Below are positions 9,302-20,024 of a stretch of 64,000 bases of DNA, piece by piece. Within the stretch, counting starts at the first letter, position 1. Each line of letters starts with the position of its first letter. Source of the stretch: Pseudoxanthomonas suwonensis J47 (GTDB taxonomy: Bacteria; Pseudomonadota; Gammaproteobacteria; Xanthomonadales; Xanthomonadaceae); contig NZ_AZUZ01000001.1 of NCBI RefSeq assembly GCF_000513955.1, forward strand, positions 110,588 to 174,587. The letters are read 5' to 3'. Below the pieces are notes generated by a model that was given only the letters and a program-made list of their open reading frames with translations, was not told the DNA's origin and searched no databases. The position numbers and the translations under genes are program-made.

Positions 9302-12300
9302 TCACGCCACCGACGAAGCCGGCCGCAGCCGCCGCGCCAGCCGCGCGCGCAGTCGGTCCAGGGCGAGGAACACCGCCGGCGTCGTGTAGAGCGTCAGCAC
9401 CTGGCTGACCAGCAGGCCGCCGACGATGGCGATGCCCAGCGGACGCCGCATTTCCCAACCTTCGCCGGCGCCGAGCATCAGCGGCAGCGTGCCCAGCAGC
9501 GCCGCCACGCTGGTCATCAGGATCGGGCGGAAGCGCAGCCGCGCCGCCTCCAGGATGGCCTCGCGCGCCGCCTGGCCTTCGCGCTGCGCGGCCAGGGCGA
9601 AGTCCACCATCAGGATGGTGTTCTTCATCACCACGCCGACCAGCAGGAACAGGCCCAGCAGCGAGATCAGGTTGAGCTCGCCGTCGAACACCAGCAGCGC
9701 CAGCAGCGCGCCGATGCCGGCCGAGGGCAGGATCGAGAGGATCGCCAGCGGCTGCACCAGGCTCTCGTACAGCACGCCCAGCACCAGGTACACCGCCAGT
9801 ACCGCGCCGAGGATCAGCCACAGCTGGCGGTTGCGCAGCTCCTGCACGGCGCCGGCCTCGTCGCCCAGCTTCGCCTGCACCCCGGTCGGCAGCATGATCC
9901 GCGCCATCGCGTCGTCGATCGCCGCGGTGGCTTCCTCGAGCTTGACCCCGGGCGCAAGGGCGAAGCTGACCCGCGTGGCCACGAACTGCGAGCGGTGCTG
10001 GATGCGGTCCGGCGCCATGCCGTAGTCCCAGCGGGCGAACGCCGACAGCGGCACGCGCTGGCCGTTGCCGCCGATCACGTAGACCTGGTCCAGCGTCTCC
10101 GGCGATCTGGTGTAGCGCTGGTCGAGCTCCATCACCACGCGGTACTGGTTGAGGCTGTCGTACAGCGTCGCCACCTGGCGCTGGCTGAAGGAGTTGTTGA
10201 GCACGGTGCCGACCATGCGCATGTCCACGCCCAGCCGCGCGGCGGCTTCGCGGTCGATTTCCAGCTGCACCTGGCGCATGCCCTCGTCGCCGCTGGAGTC
10301 CACGTCGACCAGCTGCGGCAGCGCCGCCAGCGCGTCGCGCACCTTCGGCGTCCACTCGCGCAGCGGCCCGATGTCGCCGGCCATCAGCCGCAGGTCGAGG
10401 TTGCCGTCGTCGTTGCCGCCACCGATGCGGATGTCCTGGTCGACCCAGAACCACAGGTTGCCGCCGGGCACCTTCGGCAGGCCCTCGCGCAGCCGGTCGA
10501 TGACCTCGCGGCTGGAGATGCCGCGCTCGGCCAGCGGCTTCATCTGCATCATCACGAAGCCGTTGTTCACGCCAGTGCCGCCGCCGATGTAGCCGGCGAT
10601 GTCGGCGATCGCCGGGTCCTGCAGCAGGAACTCCCGGTAGGCCTGGATCTTCGGCTGCATCACCTGGAAGGACAGGCCGTCGTCGCCGCGGATGAAGCCG
10701 CGCAGCTGGCCGGTGTCCTGCTGCGGCACCGTGCCCTTGGGCACCTTGGCGAACAGGAAGGCGTTCAGCGCCACTGTCGCCGCGAGCACGCACAGGGCCA
10801 GCGGCAGGCGGGCGAGCAGGCGGTCCAGCGAACGCAGGTACAGCCGCCGCAGTCCGCCGAACAGCAGTTCGCCCAGCCGCTCCCATGGCGGGATCACGCG
10901 GTCCGGGCCGGCGCTGCGCAGCATCCGCGAGCACAGCGCGGGGGTGAAGCTCAGCGAGACCACCACCGACACCGTCATCGCCGCCACCAGGGTCAGCGAG
11001 AACTCGCGGAAGAGTTTCTCGACGAAGTCGTCCAGGAACAGGATCGAGACGAACACCACCGCCAGGGCGATGTTCATCGACAGCAAGGTGGCGCCGACCT
11101 CGCCGGCGCCGCGCATCGCCGCCGCCACCGGCGACAGGCCGGCGGCCAGGTGCCGGGAGATGTTCTCCAGCACCACGATGGCGTCGTCCACCACCAGCAC
11201 CGCGGCCACGATCAGCGCCATCAGCGACAGGGTGTTGAGCGAGAACCCGGCCAGCCAGATGATCGCCAGCGCGCCGAACAGCGACACCGGGATCGCCAGC
11301 GACGGCACCAGCGCCGCGCGCCAGCTGCCGAGGAAGGCCAGGACCACCAGTACCACCAGGCCCACCGCCAGGACCAGGGTGGCCTCGGCCTCGCGCAGGG
11401 TGGCGCGGATCACCGGCGAGCGGTCCATCACCACCTTCATGTCCACGCCGGCCGGCAGCAGCGCCCGCAGCGTGTCCATCTGCGCGTGGATCGCGTCGAC
11501 CGTGCGGATGATGTTGGCGCTGGGCTGGCGGTTGACCATCATCAGCACCGCGGCGCGGCTGTTGTGGAAGCCGGAGGCGTAGCGGTTCTCGGTGCCTTCG
11601 CCGACCTGGGCCACGTCGCGCAGGTGCACGGCGCGGCCGTCGCGCCAGGCCACGACCAGGTCGCGGTATTCCTCGGCGGTACGCAGCTGCAGCGCCGCCT
11701 CGACCTGCCACTGGCGGTCATCCCGGGCCACCGTGCCCAGCGGCCGCAGCGCGTTGGCGTTGCGGATCGCGCCGGCCACTTCCTCCAGGGCGATGCCGTA
11801 CTGGTTCAGTGCTGCCGGGTTGAGCGAGACGCGCACCGCCGGCAGCGAGCCGCCGCCGACGCTGACCTCGCCCACGCCCGGCACCTGCGCGATCTTCTGC
11901 GCCAGCACGGTCGAGGCCACGTCGAAGACCTGCGCCGGGGTGAGCGTGTCCGAGCTCAGCGCAATGGTCATGATCGGCGCCTGCGACGGATTGATCTTGC
12001 GGTACTGCGGCATGCCGGGCATGCCCGAAGGCAGCTGCGCACGCGCCGCGTTCAGCGCGGCCTGGACCTCGCGCGCGGCCTCGTCGATGTTGCGGTCGAG
12101 CGAGAACTGCAGGTCGATGCGGGTGTTGCCCTGGTTGCTGCCCGAGGTGATCCGGGTGATCCCGGGGATGGTGCCGAGCGCGCGCTCCAGCGGCGTGGCC
12201 ACGGTGGCGGCCATCGATTCGGGGCTGGCGCCGGGCAGGCTGGCGCTGACCTGGATGGCCGGGTAGTCGACCTGCGGCAGCGGCGCCACTGGCAGCTGGC

Positions 12301-12406
12301 GCAGGGCCAGCAGGCCGCACAGGACCACCGCCACCGCCAGCAGCACGGTCGCCACCGGCCGCTGGATGAAGACCTTCGACAGGTTGGGCGAGGACGCCGG
12401 TTCCAT
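9302..12406 (-). CDS. mdtC: RND multidrug efflux transporter, MdtC-like
   Basis: About 1034 residues, an inner-membrane RND proton antiporter with the AcrB/MdtC plan: an N-terminal helix ('SKVFIQRPVATVLLAVAVVLCGLLALRQLPVAPLPQVDYP'), two large periplasmic loops and 12 membrane helices. Helix 4 contains the essential charged pair in 'VVDDAIVVLENI'. It works as a heteromultimer with MdtB. The ATG at 12406 lies directly after the mdtB stop, read as TGA-G-ATG on the minus strand. An in-frame ATG at 12424 would add six residues and overlap mdtB. Third gene of mdtABC. Confidence 0.95.
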   Translation of the reverse strand: MEPASSPNLSKVFIQRPVATVLLAVAVVLCGLLALRQLPVAPLPQVDYPAIQVSASLPGASPESMAATVATPLERALGTIPGITRITSGSNQGNTRIDLQFSLDRNIDEAAREVQAALNAARAQLPSGMPGMPQYRKINPSQAPIMTIALSSDTLTPAQVFDVASTVLAQKIAQVPGVGEVSVGGGSLPAVRVSLNPAALNQYGIALEEVAGAIRNANALRPLGTVARDDRQWQVEAALQLRTAEEYRDLVVAWRDGRAVHLRDVAQVGEGTENRYASGFHNSRAAVLMMVNRQPSANIIRTVDAIHAQMDTLRALLPAGVDMKVVMDRSPVIRATLREAEATLVLAVGLVVLVVLAFLGSWRAALVPSLAIPVSLFGALAIIWLAGFSLNTLSLMALIVAAVLVVDDAIVVLENISRHLAAGLSPVAAAMRGAGEVGATLLSMNIALAVVFVSILFLDDFVEKLFREFSLTLVAAMTVSVVVSLSFTPALCSRMLRSAGPDRVIPPWERLGELLFGGLRRLYLRSLDRLLARLPLALCVLAATVALNAFLFAKVPKGTVPQQDTGQLRGFIRGDDGLSFQVMQPKIQAYREFLLQDPAIADIAGYIGGGTGVNNGFVMMQMKPLAERGISSREVIDRLREGLPKVPGGNLWFWVDQDIRIGGGNDDGNLDLRLMAGDIGPLREWTPKVRDALAALPQLVDVDSSGDEGMRQVQLEIDREAAARLGVDMRMVGTVLNNSFSQRQVATLYDSLNQYRVVMELDQRYTRSPETLDQVYVIGGNGQRVPLSAFARWDYGMAPDRIQHRSQFVATRVSFALAPGVKLEEATAAIDDAMARIMLPTGVQAKLGDEAGAVQELRNRQLWLILGAVLAVYLVLGVLYESLVQPLAILSILPSAGIGALLALLVFDGELNLISLLGLFLLVGVVMKNTILMVDFALAAQREGQAAREAILEAARLRFRPILMTSVAALLGTLPLMLGAGEGWEMRRPLGIAIVGGLLVSQVLTLYTTPAVFLALDRLRARLARRLRPASSVA

Positions 12407-12407
12407 C

Positions 12408-15400
12408 TCAGGCGGCCGCGGCATCGGTGCCGGCTTCGGCTGCCGGATCCTCGCCGCGGCGGGCGAGGCGGTCGAAGAACAGGTAGACCACCGGCGTGGT
12501 GAACAGGGTCAGCACCTGGCTCACCACCAGCCCGCCGACCATCACCAGGCCCAGCGGCTGGCGCAGCTCGGCGCCGGAGCCGGAGGCGAACATCATCGGG
12601 ATCGCCGCGAACAGCGCCGCCAGCGTGGTCATCAGGATCGGGCGGAAGCGCAAGAGAGCTGCGCGGTGGATCGCCTCGCGCGGCGACAGGCCCTGCTCGC
12701 GCTCGGCCTCCAGGGCGAAGTCGATCATCATGATCGCGTTCTTCTTCACCAGACCGATCAGCAGGATGATGCCAATCACCGCGATCAGGTCGAGGCTGCG
12801 CCCGGACAGCAGCAGCGCGGCCAGCGCGCCGACCGTGGCCGAGGGCAGGGTGGAGAGGATCGTGACCGGGTGGATGAAGCTCTCGTAGAGCACGCCCAGC
12901 ACGATGTACATGACCAGCACCGCGGCCAGGATCAGCCACAGCGTGCTGGACAGCGAGTTGCGGAAGGCCTGCGCCGCGCCCTGCAGGCGCAGCTCGACGC
13001 TGGCGGGCATGCCGATGGTTTCGCGCGCCTTCTCGATCGCCGCCACCGCTTCGCCCAGCGACGCACCGGGCGCCAGGTTGAACGACACGGTCACCGCCGG
13101 GAACTGGCCGAGGTGGCTGACCTGCAGCGCAGTCGGCCGGGTTTCCACGCGGGCCAGGCCCGACAGCGGCGTCTGCCGGCCGTCGGCGGTGGCCACGTGG
13201 ATGCGGCCGATCGCTTCCGGTCCGAGCTGGAAGCGTGGGTCGGCCTCCAGCACCACGCGGTACTGGTTGGCGTGGGTGAAGATGGTCGAGACCTGGCGCT
13301 GGCCGAAGGCGTCGTAGAGCGCGTCGGCGATCGAAGACACCGGGATGCCCAGGCGCGCGGCGGCGTCGCGGTCGATGTCCAGCCACGCCTGCAGGCCCTG
13401 GTCCTGCAGGTCGCTGGCCACGTCGGCCAGCGCCGGTTGCCGGCGCAGTTCCTCGAGCATGGCCTGGGTCCAGCGCGACAGCTCGGCCAGGTCCGGCGTG
13501 GTCAGGGCGAACTGGTACTGGGTGCGGCTGACCCGGTCCTCGATGCTCAGCTCCTGCACCGGCTGCAGGTACAGGTCGATGCCGGGCACGGTCGCGGCGC
13601 GCTGCTTGAGCCGCGCGATGATCTCCAGCGCGCCGGCGCTGCGCCCGGCGTGCGGCTTGAGCTCGATCAGGAAGCGGCCGCTGTTGAGCGTGGCGTTGCT
13701 GCCGTCCACGCCGATGAACGAGGACAGCGTGGCCACGTCCGGGTCGGCGAGGATGACTTCGGCCAGCGCCTGCTGGCGCTTGGCCATGGCTTCGAACGAG
13801 ACCGACTGCGGCGCCTCGCTGATGCCCTGGATGAGGCCGGCGTCCTGCACCGGGAAGAAACCCTTGGGCACGGCGAGGTACAGCGCCACGGTCAGCGCCA
13901 GGGTGGCGGCGGTGGCGCCCAGGACCAGCGGCTGCCGCGCCAGCACCCAGTGCAGGCCGCGGTCGTACAGTGCGACCACGCGGTCGAAGACGTCGCCCTG
14001 CGCGCCGGCCCCGTCGCCTTCGCCATGGCCGTGGCCGCCCTTGAGGAAGCGCGCGCACAGCATCGGGGTCAGGGTCAGCGAGACCACCAGCGAGATGCCG
14101 ATCGCCACCGCCAGGGTGATGGCGAACTCGTGGAACAGCTTGCCGACCACGTCGCCCATGAACAGCAGCGGGATCAGCACCGCCACCAGCGACACGGTCA
14201 GCGAGACCAGGGTGAAGCCGATCTGGCGCGCGCCCTTGAGTGCGGCTTCCAGCGGGCCTTCGCCGTCCTCCATGTGCCGGGCGATGTTCTCCAGCATCAC
14301 GATGGCGTCGTCGACCACGAAGCCGGTGGCGATGGTCAGCGCCATCAGGGTCAGGTTGTTGAGCGAGAAGCCGGCCAGCAGCATCACCCCGAAGGTGGCC
14401 ACCAGCGACAGCGGCACCGCGATCGAGGGGATGATCGTGGCCGGGATGGTGCGCAGGAACACGAAGGTCACCAGCACCACCAGGCCGATCGCCAGCAGCA
14501 GCTCATGCTGCACGCCCTTGATCGAGGCGCGGATCGACTCGGTGCGATCGCTGAGCACGCTCACGTCCACCGCCGCCGGCATCGACGCGCGCAGCTGCGG
14601 CAGCAGGGCGTGGATGCGGTCGACCACCTCGATCACGTTGGCGCCGGGCTGGCGCTGGATGTTGACCAGGATCGCCGGCACCTCGCCGGACCAGGCCGCC
14701 AGCTGGCTGTTCTCCGCGCCCTGTTCGACCGTGGCCACGTCGCCCAGGCGCAGCGGCGCGCCGTTGTTCCAGGCCAGCACCAGGTTCCGGTATTCCTCCG
14801 CCGAACGCATCTGGTCGTTGGCGTCGAGCATGGTCGCGCGGGTCGGGCCGTCGAAGCTGCCCTTGGGCATGTTGACGTTGGCCGCGTTGATCGCGCGGCG
14901 GATGTCGCCCATGCCCAGCCCGGCCGAGGCCAGCGCGTGCGGGTTGACCTGGATGCGCACGGCGGGGCGCTGGCCGCCGGCGAGGCTGACCAGGCCCACG
15001 CCCGGCAGCTGCGACAGGCGCTGGGCCATGCGCGTGTCGACCAGGTCGTAGACCTCTGGCAGCGCCATCGAGCTCGAGGTGACCGCGAGGGTGAGGATCG
15101 GCGTGTCGGCCGGGTTCACCTTGCGGTACACCGGCGGCATCGGCAGGTCGCCGGGGAGGAAATTGGAGGCGCCGTTGATCGCCGCCTGCACTTCCTGCTC
15201 GGCCACGCCCAGGTCCACTTCCAGCGAGAACTGCAGGGTGATGACCGAGGCCCCGCCGGAGCTGGTCGAAGTCATCTGGTTCAGGCCCGGGATCTGGCCC
15301 AGGCGCCGTTCCAGCGGCGCGGTCACCGCGCTGGTGGTCACCGCCGGGCTGGCGCCCGGATACAGGGTGAGCACCTGGATGATCGGGTAGTCGACCTGGG

Positions 15401-15512
15401 GCAGCGCCGAGACCGGCAGCAGGCGGTAGGCGAACAGGCCCGAAAGCAGCAGCGCCAGCATCAGCAGCGAGGTCGCCACCGGGCGCAGGATGAACGGGCG
15501 GGAGAGGTTCAT
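12408..15512 (-). CDS. mdtB: RND multidrug efflux transporter, MdtB-like
   Basis: 1034 residues, RND pump subunit beginning '[25 protein letters not shown]'. It carries helix-4 residues in '[20 protein letters not shown]' and the family signature '[11 protein letters not shown]'. It is about as long as MdtC and clearly a paralogue of it, as expected for the MdtB2C heterotrimer. Its ATG overlaps the mdtA stop (ATGA), so translation is coupled. A much longer open frame upstream belongs to mdtA in another frame. Confidence 0.96.
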   Translation of the reverse strand: MNLSRPFILRPVATSLLMLALLLSGLFAYRLLPVSALPQVDYPIIQVLTLYPGASPAVTTSAVTAPLERRLGQIPGLNQMTSTSSGGASVITLQFSLEVDLGVAEQEVQAAINGASNFLPGDLPMPPVYRKVNPADTPILTLAVTSSSMALPEVYDLVDTRMAQRLSQLPGVGLVSLAGGQRPAVRIQVNPHALASAGLGMGDIRRAINAANVNMPKGSFDGPTRATMLDANDQMRSAEEYRNLVLAWNNGAPLRLGDVATVEQGAENSQLAAWSGEVPAILVNIQRQPGANVIEVVDRIHALLPQLRASMPAAVDVSVLSDRTESIRASIKGVQHELLLAIGLVVLVTFVFLRTIPATIIPSIAVPLSLVATFGVMLLAGFSLNNLTLMALTIATGFVVDDAIVMLENIARHMEDGEGPLEAALKGARQIGFTLVSLTVSLVAVLIPLLFMGDVVGKLFHEFAITLAVAIGISLVVSLTLTPMLCARFLKGGHGHGEGDGAGAQGDVFDRVVALYDRGLHWVLARQPLVLGATAATLALTVALYLAVPKGFFPVQDAGLIQGISEAPQSVSFEAMAKRQQALAEVILADPDVATLSSFIGVDGSNATLNSGRFLIELKPHAGRSAGALEIIARLKQRAATVPGIDLYLQPVQELSIEDRVSRTQYQFALTTPDLAELSRWTQAMLEELRRQPALADVASDLQDQGLQAWLDIDRDAAARLGIPVSSIADALYDAFGQRQVSTIFTHANQYRVVLEADPRFQLGPEAIGRIHVATADGRQTPLSGLARVETRPTALQVSHLGQFPAVTVSFNLAPGASLGEAVAAIEKARETIGMPASVELRLQGAAQAFRNSLSSTLWLILAAVLVMYIVLGVLYESFIHPVTILSTLPSATVGALAALLLSGRSLDLIAVIGIILLIGLVKKNAIMMIDFALEAEREQGLSPREAIHRAALLRFRPILMTTLAALFAAIPMMFASGSGAELRQPLGLVMVGGLVVSQVLTLFTTPVVYLFFDRLARRGEDPAAEAGTDAAAA

Positions 15513-16720
15513 TGCGCGGCGGCCGCCCTGGCAGCAGCGCCGTCGCCGGCTCCAGGCACGTCGGTGGGCACGCCATCGGCGTCGACCACCTGCACCTTGC
15601 CGCCTTCGCGCAGGCGGTCCAGGCCCTCGAGCACCACGCGCTCGCCGTCCTGCAGGCCCTCGAGCACCGCGACGCGGCCCTCGTGGCTGGCGCCGAGCTT
15701 CACTTCGCGCACGCTGGCGGTGTCGTCGTCGCCGACCACGTACACGTAGGTGCCGCGGTTGCCGAACTGCACTGCCGCGTCGGGGATCGAGACCACGTCG
15801 GTGCTGCCCAGGCGCAGGCGCACGTTGACCGACTGGTTGGGGAACAGTGATTCGTCGTCGTTGTCGAACAGCGCGCGCAGGCGCAGCGTGCCGGTCTGCA
15901 CGTCGATGCGGTTGTCCAGGCTGGAGAGCCTGCCGGTCGCCAGCGGCTGGCGTTCGTCGCGGTCCCAGGCCTGCACCGCCAGCGCCTTGCCGCCGCGCAC
16001 CGCGGCCTGCACCGTCGGCAGCACGCTTTCCGGCAGCGCGAACACCACGCTGATCGGGCGGGTCTGGGTGAGCGTGGCGATGCCGTCCTGGTCGCCGGCG
16101 CGCACCAGGTTGCCCACGTCCACCGTGCGCAGGCCGATGCGGCCGTCGATCGGCGCGACGATGCGGGTGTAGTCCAGCTGCAGCTTCGCTTCGTCGACCG
16201 CGGCCTGGTCGCTCTCGCGGCGGCCCTCGAACTGGCGCACGCGCGCCTGCAGGTCGGCCACTTCCTGGGCCGAGACGAAGTTGGCGCCGGCCAGGTCGCG
16301 GAAGCGCTTCAGCTGGATGCGGGTGTTCTCCAGCTCGGCCAGGTTCTGCTTCTGCTCGCCCTGGACCTGGGCCAGGCGCACCTTGAACGGGGCCGGGTCG
16401 ATCTCCGCCAGGAGCTGGCCGGCGCGGACCTGCTGGCCCTCGTTGAAGGCGATGCGCACCAGCTCGCCCTCGACGCGCGGGCGCACGGTCACCGTGCGCA
16501 GCGGGCTGACCGTGCCCAGCGCCTTGATCTCCAGGTCCAGCGGCCCGCGGCTGGCGGTGGCCACGCGCACCGGCGTCGGCGGGCGCTCGCCCCAGCCGCC
16601 GCGGCCGGCCTGCGGCGCCGCCTCGTCCCCGCCGCTGCAGCTGCGCCACAGCAGCACCAGGGCCAGCACCAGGCCGAGGACCAGGAGCGCTTTGAACAGG
16701 CGGGGCAGCTTTTTCATCAT
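15509..16720 (-). CDS. mdtA: RND periplasmic adaptor subunit, MdtA-like
   Basis: 403-residue membrane-fusion protein. A basic start '[10 protein letters not shown]' and one N-terminal helix (about 10-27, ending near a Cys) precede '[41 protein letters not shown]', typical of MdtA/AcrA. The helical hairpin (about 115-180) and '[23 protein letters not shown]' follow. It couples MdtBC to an outer-membrane factor; none is encoded beside it, so the NodT-type protein at 4543-6024 or a distant TolC may serve. ATG 16720 and ATG 16717 are both possible. First gene of mdtABC. Confidence 0.95.
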   Translation of the reverse strand: MMKKLPRLFKALLVLGLVLALVLLWRSCSGGDEAAPQAGRGGWGERPPTPVRVATASRGPLDLEIKALGTVSPLRTVTVRPRVEGELVRIAFNEGQQVRAGQLLAEIDPAPFKVRLAQVQGEQKQNLAELENTRIQLKRFRDLAGANFVSAQEVADLQARVRQFEGRRESDQAAVDEAKLQLDYTRIVAPIDGRIGLRTVDVGNLVRAGDQDGIATLTQTRPISVVFALPESVLPTVQAAVRGGKALAVQAWDRDERQPLATGRLSSLDNRIDVQTGTLRLRALFDNDDESLFPNQSVNVRLRLGSTDVVSIPDAAVQFGNRGTYVYVVGDDDTASVREVKLGASHEGRVAVLEGLQDGERVVLEGLDRLREGGKVQVVDADGVPTDVPGAGDGAAARAAAAQ

Positions 16721-16918
16721 GTGTCCGTAGGGCGGCGGGCCAGGGGCCCCACCGGAGCGAGTGGTTCGGAGTGGTTGCCGGGTGGTCCGGCAGGAGGCGC
16801 CGCTTCCCCGGCCGGACGGCGCGCCCGGCGATGCGGGCGACCGGCACGGCGCGTGCCACGATGCCTGGTCGATGTTACGGAACCCGTCCCGCCGCAGGGC
16901 GTGACTATGGTCATGGGT

Positions 16919-16947
16919 CATGCCGGAAATGCGCCTAATCCGGCATG
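16919..16947. promoter_or_regulatory. Inverted repeat upstream of mdtA, candidate operator
   Basis: CATGCCGGA - 11 bp - TCCGGCATG, perfect 9-bp arms, about 200 bp upstream of the mdtA start and 225 bp upstream of rpsP. It could be an operator for an unlinked regulator of the pump, or merely a hairpin. Confidence 0.3.
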
Positions 16948-17095
16948 CCGGGTTGGAATGGCGCGTATTCCGCAACAGCCGGGCCCCGCGGAACGGGTGC
17001 CCGGTCATGAGGCGGGCGCAGCTGCCCGCGATCGGTACAGGGCTCCACGGGGACGCCGCCGGGGACAGCCCCGCCGGGAGGGAGAGGGCGGGTGG

Positions 17096-17124
17096 TTTTC
17101 CTGGCCGACCTGATCCGCTAGAAT
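17096..17124 (+). promoter_or_regulatory. Candidate rpsP-rimM promoter
   Basis: TTTTCC (17096-17101), 17-bp spacer, TAGAAT (17119-17124). The implied start of transcription is about 40 bp before the rpsP ATG. The -10 is good and the -35 weak, as is usual for this high-GC group. Confidence 0.5.
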
Positions 17125-17171
17125 TGCCGGCTTACCTCGCCATCCTGGCGACTGGGCTACACGAAAACACC

Positions 17172-17432
17172 ATGGTCAAGATCCGTCTCACCCGCGGCGG
17201 CGCGAAGAAGCGTCCGTTCTACCACATCGTCGTCACCGACTCGCGCAGCGCCCGCGACGGCCGCAACATCGAGCGCGTCGGTTACTACAACCCGGTTGCC
17301 GCCGGCAACGAGCAGCGCATCGTGCTGGACATCGCCCGCGTCGACCACTGGGTCGGCCACGGCGCCCAGCTGACCGAGAAGGTCCGCAGCCTGTACAAGG
17401 AAGCGACCAAGGCCCAGGCGGCCGCCGCCTGA
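17172..17432 (+). CDS. rpsP: 30S ribosomal protein S16
   Basis: 86 residues, the usual S16 length. It begins '[21 protein letters not shown]' and has '[14 protein letters not shown]'. It assembles early into the 30S body. The ATG at 17172 is the universal family start; the upstream open frame is promoter and leader. First gene of the rpsP-rimM-trmD-rplS cluster, 41 bp before rimM. Confidence 0.98.
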   Translation: MVKIRLTRGGAKKRPFYHIVVTDSRSARDGRNIERVGYYNPVAAGNEQRIVLDIARVDHWVGHGAQLTEKVRSLYKEATKAQAAAA

Positions 17433-17473
17433 GCCGGCAGGCCGCCGGCAGCCCCGGCGGCCTCACCGCACGC

Positions 17474-18013
17474 ATGAACGACGAAGGGCGTCCCACCCAC
17501 CCGCAGAAGCCGCAACGGCTGATCCTGCTGGGCCGGGTGACGGGCGCCTTCGGCGTGCGCGGCGACGTCAGGCTCGAGTCCTGGACCGAGCCGCGCGCGC
17601 AGATCTTCCGCTACCAGCCGTGGATCCTGCGGTCGGCCAACGGCGCCGAGCGCGAACTGCGCGGCGCCCGCGGCCGCGACACCGGCAAGCACGTGGTCGC
17701 GACCCTGCCGGGCTGCGACGACCGCGACGCCGCCGAGGCCTTGCGCGGCACCGAGATCCTGGTCCCGCGCGAGGTCCTGCCGCCGCCGGCGCCGGGCGAG
17801 TACTACTGGGTCGACCTGGAAGGCCTGCGCGTGGTCACCCTCGAGGGCGTGGACCTGGGCGAGGTCTCGCACCTGCTGTCCACCGGCGCCAACGACGTGA
17901 TGGTGGTCCGCGGCGACCGCGAGCGCATGCTCCCGTTCGTGCAGCCGGACTACGTGAAGTCGGTGGATTTCGAGTCCGGCACGATCACGGTCGACTGGGA
18001 TCCGGAGTTCTAG
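17474..18013 (+). CDS. rimM: Ribosome maturation factor RimM
   Basis: 179 residues. The N-terminal RimM beta-barrel contains '[22 protein letters not shown]' (about 20-41). The C-terminal PRC-barrel begins near '[15 protein letters not shown]' (about 108) and ends with '[28 protein letters not shown]'. It acts in 16S rRNA processing and 30S head assembly through S19. It lies between rpsP and trmD, the standard order. Confidence 0.97.
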   Translation: MNDEGRPTHPQKPQRLILLGRVTGAFGVRGDVRLESWTEPRAQIFRYQPWILRSANGAERELRGARGRDTGKHVVATLPGCDDRDAAEALRGTEILVPREVLPPPAPGEYYWVDLEGLRVVTLEGVDLGEVSHLLSTGANDVMVVRGDRERMLPFVQPDYVKSVDFESGTITVDWDPEF

Positions 18014-18021
18014 GGGCCGTT

Positions 18022-18136
18022 ATTGGTGATTCGTGATTGGTGATTCGAAAGAGCGATACGCTCGCCTTGCCAGCCACGTCGGCCCGTCAGCGCCACCGGC
18101 TTTTTACTAATCACGAATCACGAATCCCCAATCACG
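18022..18136. repeat. Inverted GATTCGTGATT-type repeat between rimM and trmD
   Basis: The left arm at 18022-18047 is built from GGTGATTCGTGATT units. The right arm at 18109-18136 carries the complementary AATCACGAATCACGAATC units. About 19 of 21 positions pair, with a loop of roughly 60 bp. Such repeats are scattered through Xanthomonadaceae intergenic regions. Here it interrupts an otherwise compact ribosomal operon, ending 7 bp before the trmD ATG, and could form a long hairpin in the mRNA. Confidence 0.75.
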
Positions 18137-18143
18137 GCTTCCA

Positions 18144-18917
<774 letters not shown>

Positions 18918-18967
18918 GGCGGCTCCCCGCCCGGTCGGGCGACTAGCCACGGACCGCCAATACCCGT

Positions 18968-18973
18968 TACAAT
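18968..18973 (+). promoter_or_regulatory. Candidate rplS-specific promoter (-10)
   Basis: TACAAT, 143 bp before the rplS ATG, with no strong -35. If used, it gives rplS its own transcript with a leader of about 135 nt. Confidence 0.35.
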
Positions 18974-19116
18974 GCCGGATTCCTGCGGGCGGCAGGCCCA
19001 TCACGGGCGCCGAGGCAGGCAATCCACAACAACAATCGCGCAGCGCAATCCGGCGACTGCGTCAGCCCGAAGTTGTCGAAGACGACACGCCCACCCGAAC
19101 TGAAGAGTCGGTCACC

Positions 19117-19512
19117 ATGAGCAAGCTGAACAAGTCCATCGTCGCGGAATTCGAGTCCGCCCAGATCACCCGCGAACTGCCGAAGTTCAGCCAGGGCGAC
19201 ACCGTCGTGGTGAACGTCAAGGTCAAGGAAGGCAACCGCGAGCGCGTGCAGGCCTACGAAGGCGTGGTCATCGCGATCAAGAACGCCGGCCTGAACTCCT
19301 CGTTCACGGTGCGCAAGATCTCGCACGGCTACGGCGTCGAGCGCGTGTTCCAGACCCACAGCGCCACCATCGATTCGGTCCAGGTGAAGCGCCGCGGCAA
19401 GGTCCGCGCCGGCAAGCTGTACTACCTGCGTGGCCTGGAAGGCAAGGCTGCCCGCATCAAGGAAGACCTGGCCGCCGTCGCCAAGGCCAAGGCCGAGAAG
19501 GCCGCCGGCTGA
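19117..19512 (+). CDS. rplS: 50S ribosomal protein L19
   Basis: 131 residues. It starts '[45 protein letters not shown]' and contains the family core '[34 protein letters not shown]' and '[23 protein letters not shown]'. It sits at the 30S-50S interface. The C-terminal Ala/Lys tail is slightly longer than in E. coli. The upstream in-frame extension is leader. A strong terminator follows. Confidence 0.98.
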   Translation: MSKLNKSIVAEFESAQITRELPKFSQGDTVVVNVKVKEGNRERVQAYEGVVIAIKNAGLNSSFTVRKISHGYGVERVFQTHSATIDSVQVKRRGKVRAGKLYYLRGLEGKAARIKEDLAAVAKAKAEKAAG

Positions 19513-19538
19513 TCGCCGCGCACCCTGGTGCATCCGCA

Positions 19539-19567
19539 ACGGCCGCCCTCGGGCGGCCGTTTGCATT
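19539..19567 (+). terminator. Intrinsic terminator after rplS
   Basis: ACGGCCGCCC - TC - GGGCGGCCGT, a perfect 10-bp stem with a two-base tip, followed by TTGCATTT. It lies 26 bp after the rplS stop. Confidence 0.85.
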
Positions 19568-19694
19568 TCCGGGTCCTGCTGCGGCGCGCGGCCGCTTCCG
19601 CAAGTGCGGTCGGACACATCCTGCGGGTCGCGCGGGTGCTGGCGTCGCCTTGAACGCGGCGGCACACTGGAACCGTTCCCCACGGAAGGAGTGG

Positions 19695-20024
19695 ATGATG
19701 TCGATGCCCAAGAACGCAGGTCGCATGTACGCCGTGCCGGTGCTGCTGGCGATGGCGCTACTCGGCGGTTGCGCGACCGGCGACCGCTACGCCGCGCTGG
19801 ATTCGGGCTACGGCCGCTGCGATGCGCAGTACCGCGCCCACCGCGACAGCGCGCCGGCGCCCGCGAACCTGTCCCGGGAGGAGCGTGCGCGCTACGAGGA
19901 GCGCCGCCGCGACTACCACGTCTCCCGCGATTGCCAGCGTGCCGCCGAAGCGGAAGTCACGATCTGGTCATCCGGTCCGTCCGAACCTGTGAAGCCGGAT
20001 TTCAGCGGCAAACGCAGTGACTGA
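19695..20024 (+). CDS. Small lipoprotein of unknown function
   Basis: 109 residues. The signal peptide has a lipobox, 'LLAMALLGGC'. The mature part of about 80 residues is rich in Arg/Glu/Tyr ('SREERARYEERRRDYHVSRDCQ') and contains three further Cys. I do not recognise a family. AAGGAG at 19686-19691 serves ATG 19695 or, with better spacing, ATG 19698. Its last 8 bp overlap the GTG start of hslR, so the two are probably translated together. Confidence 0.75.
   Translation: MMSMPKNAGRMYAVPVLLAMALLGGCATGDRYAALDSGYGRCDAQYRAHRDSAPAPANLSREERARYEERRRDYHVSRDCQRAAEAEVTIWSSGPSEPVKPDFSGKRSD

Larger units (their letters stand above)
16721..17171. other. 451-bp divergent intergenic region mdtA / rpsP
   Basis: No gene is convincing here. 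It holds the start region of mdtABC on the minus strand, a 9-bp inverted repeat at 16919-16947 and the rpsP promoter near its right end. Open frames across it have no family resemblance and are ordinary for this base composition. Confidence 0.6.
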
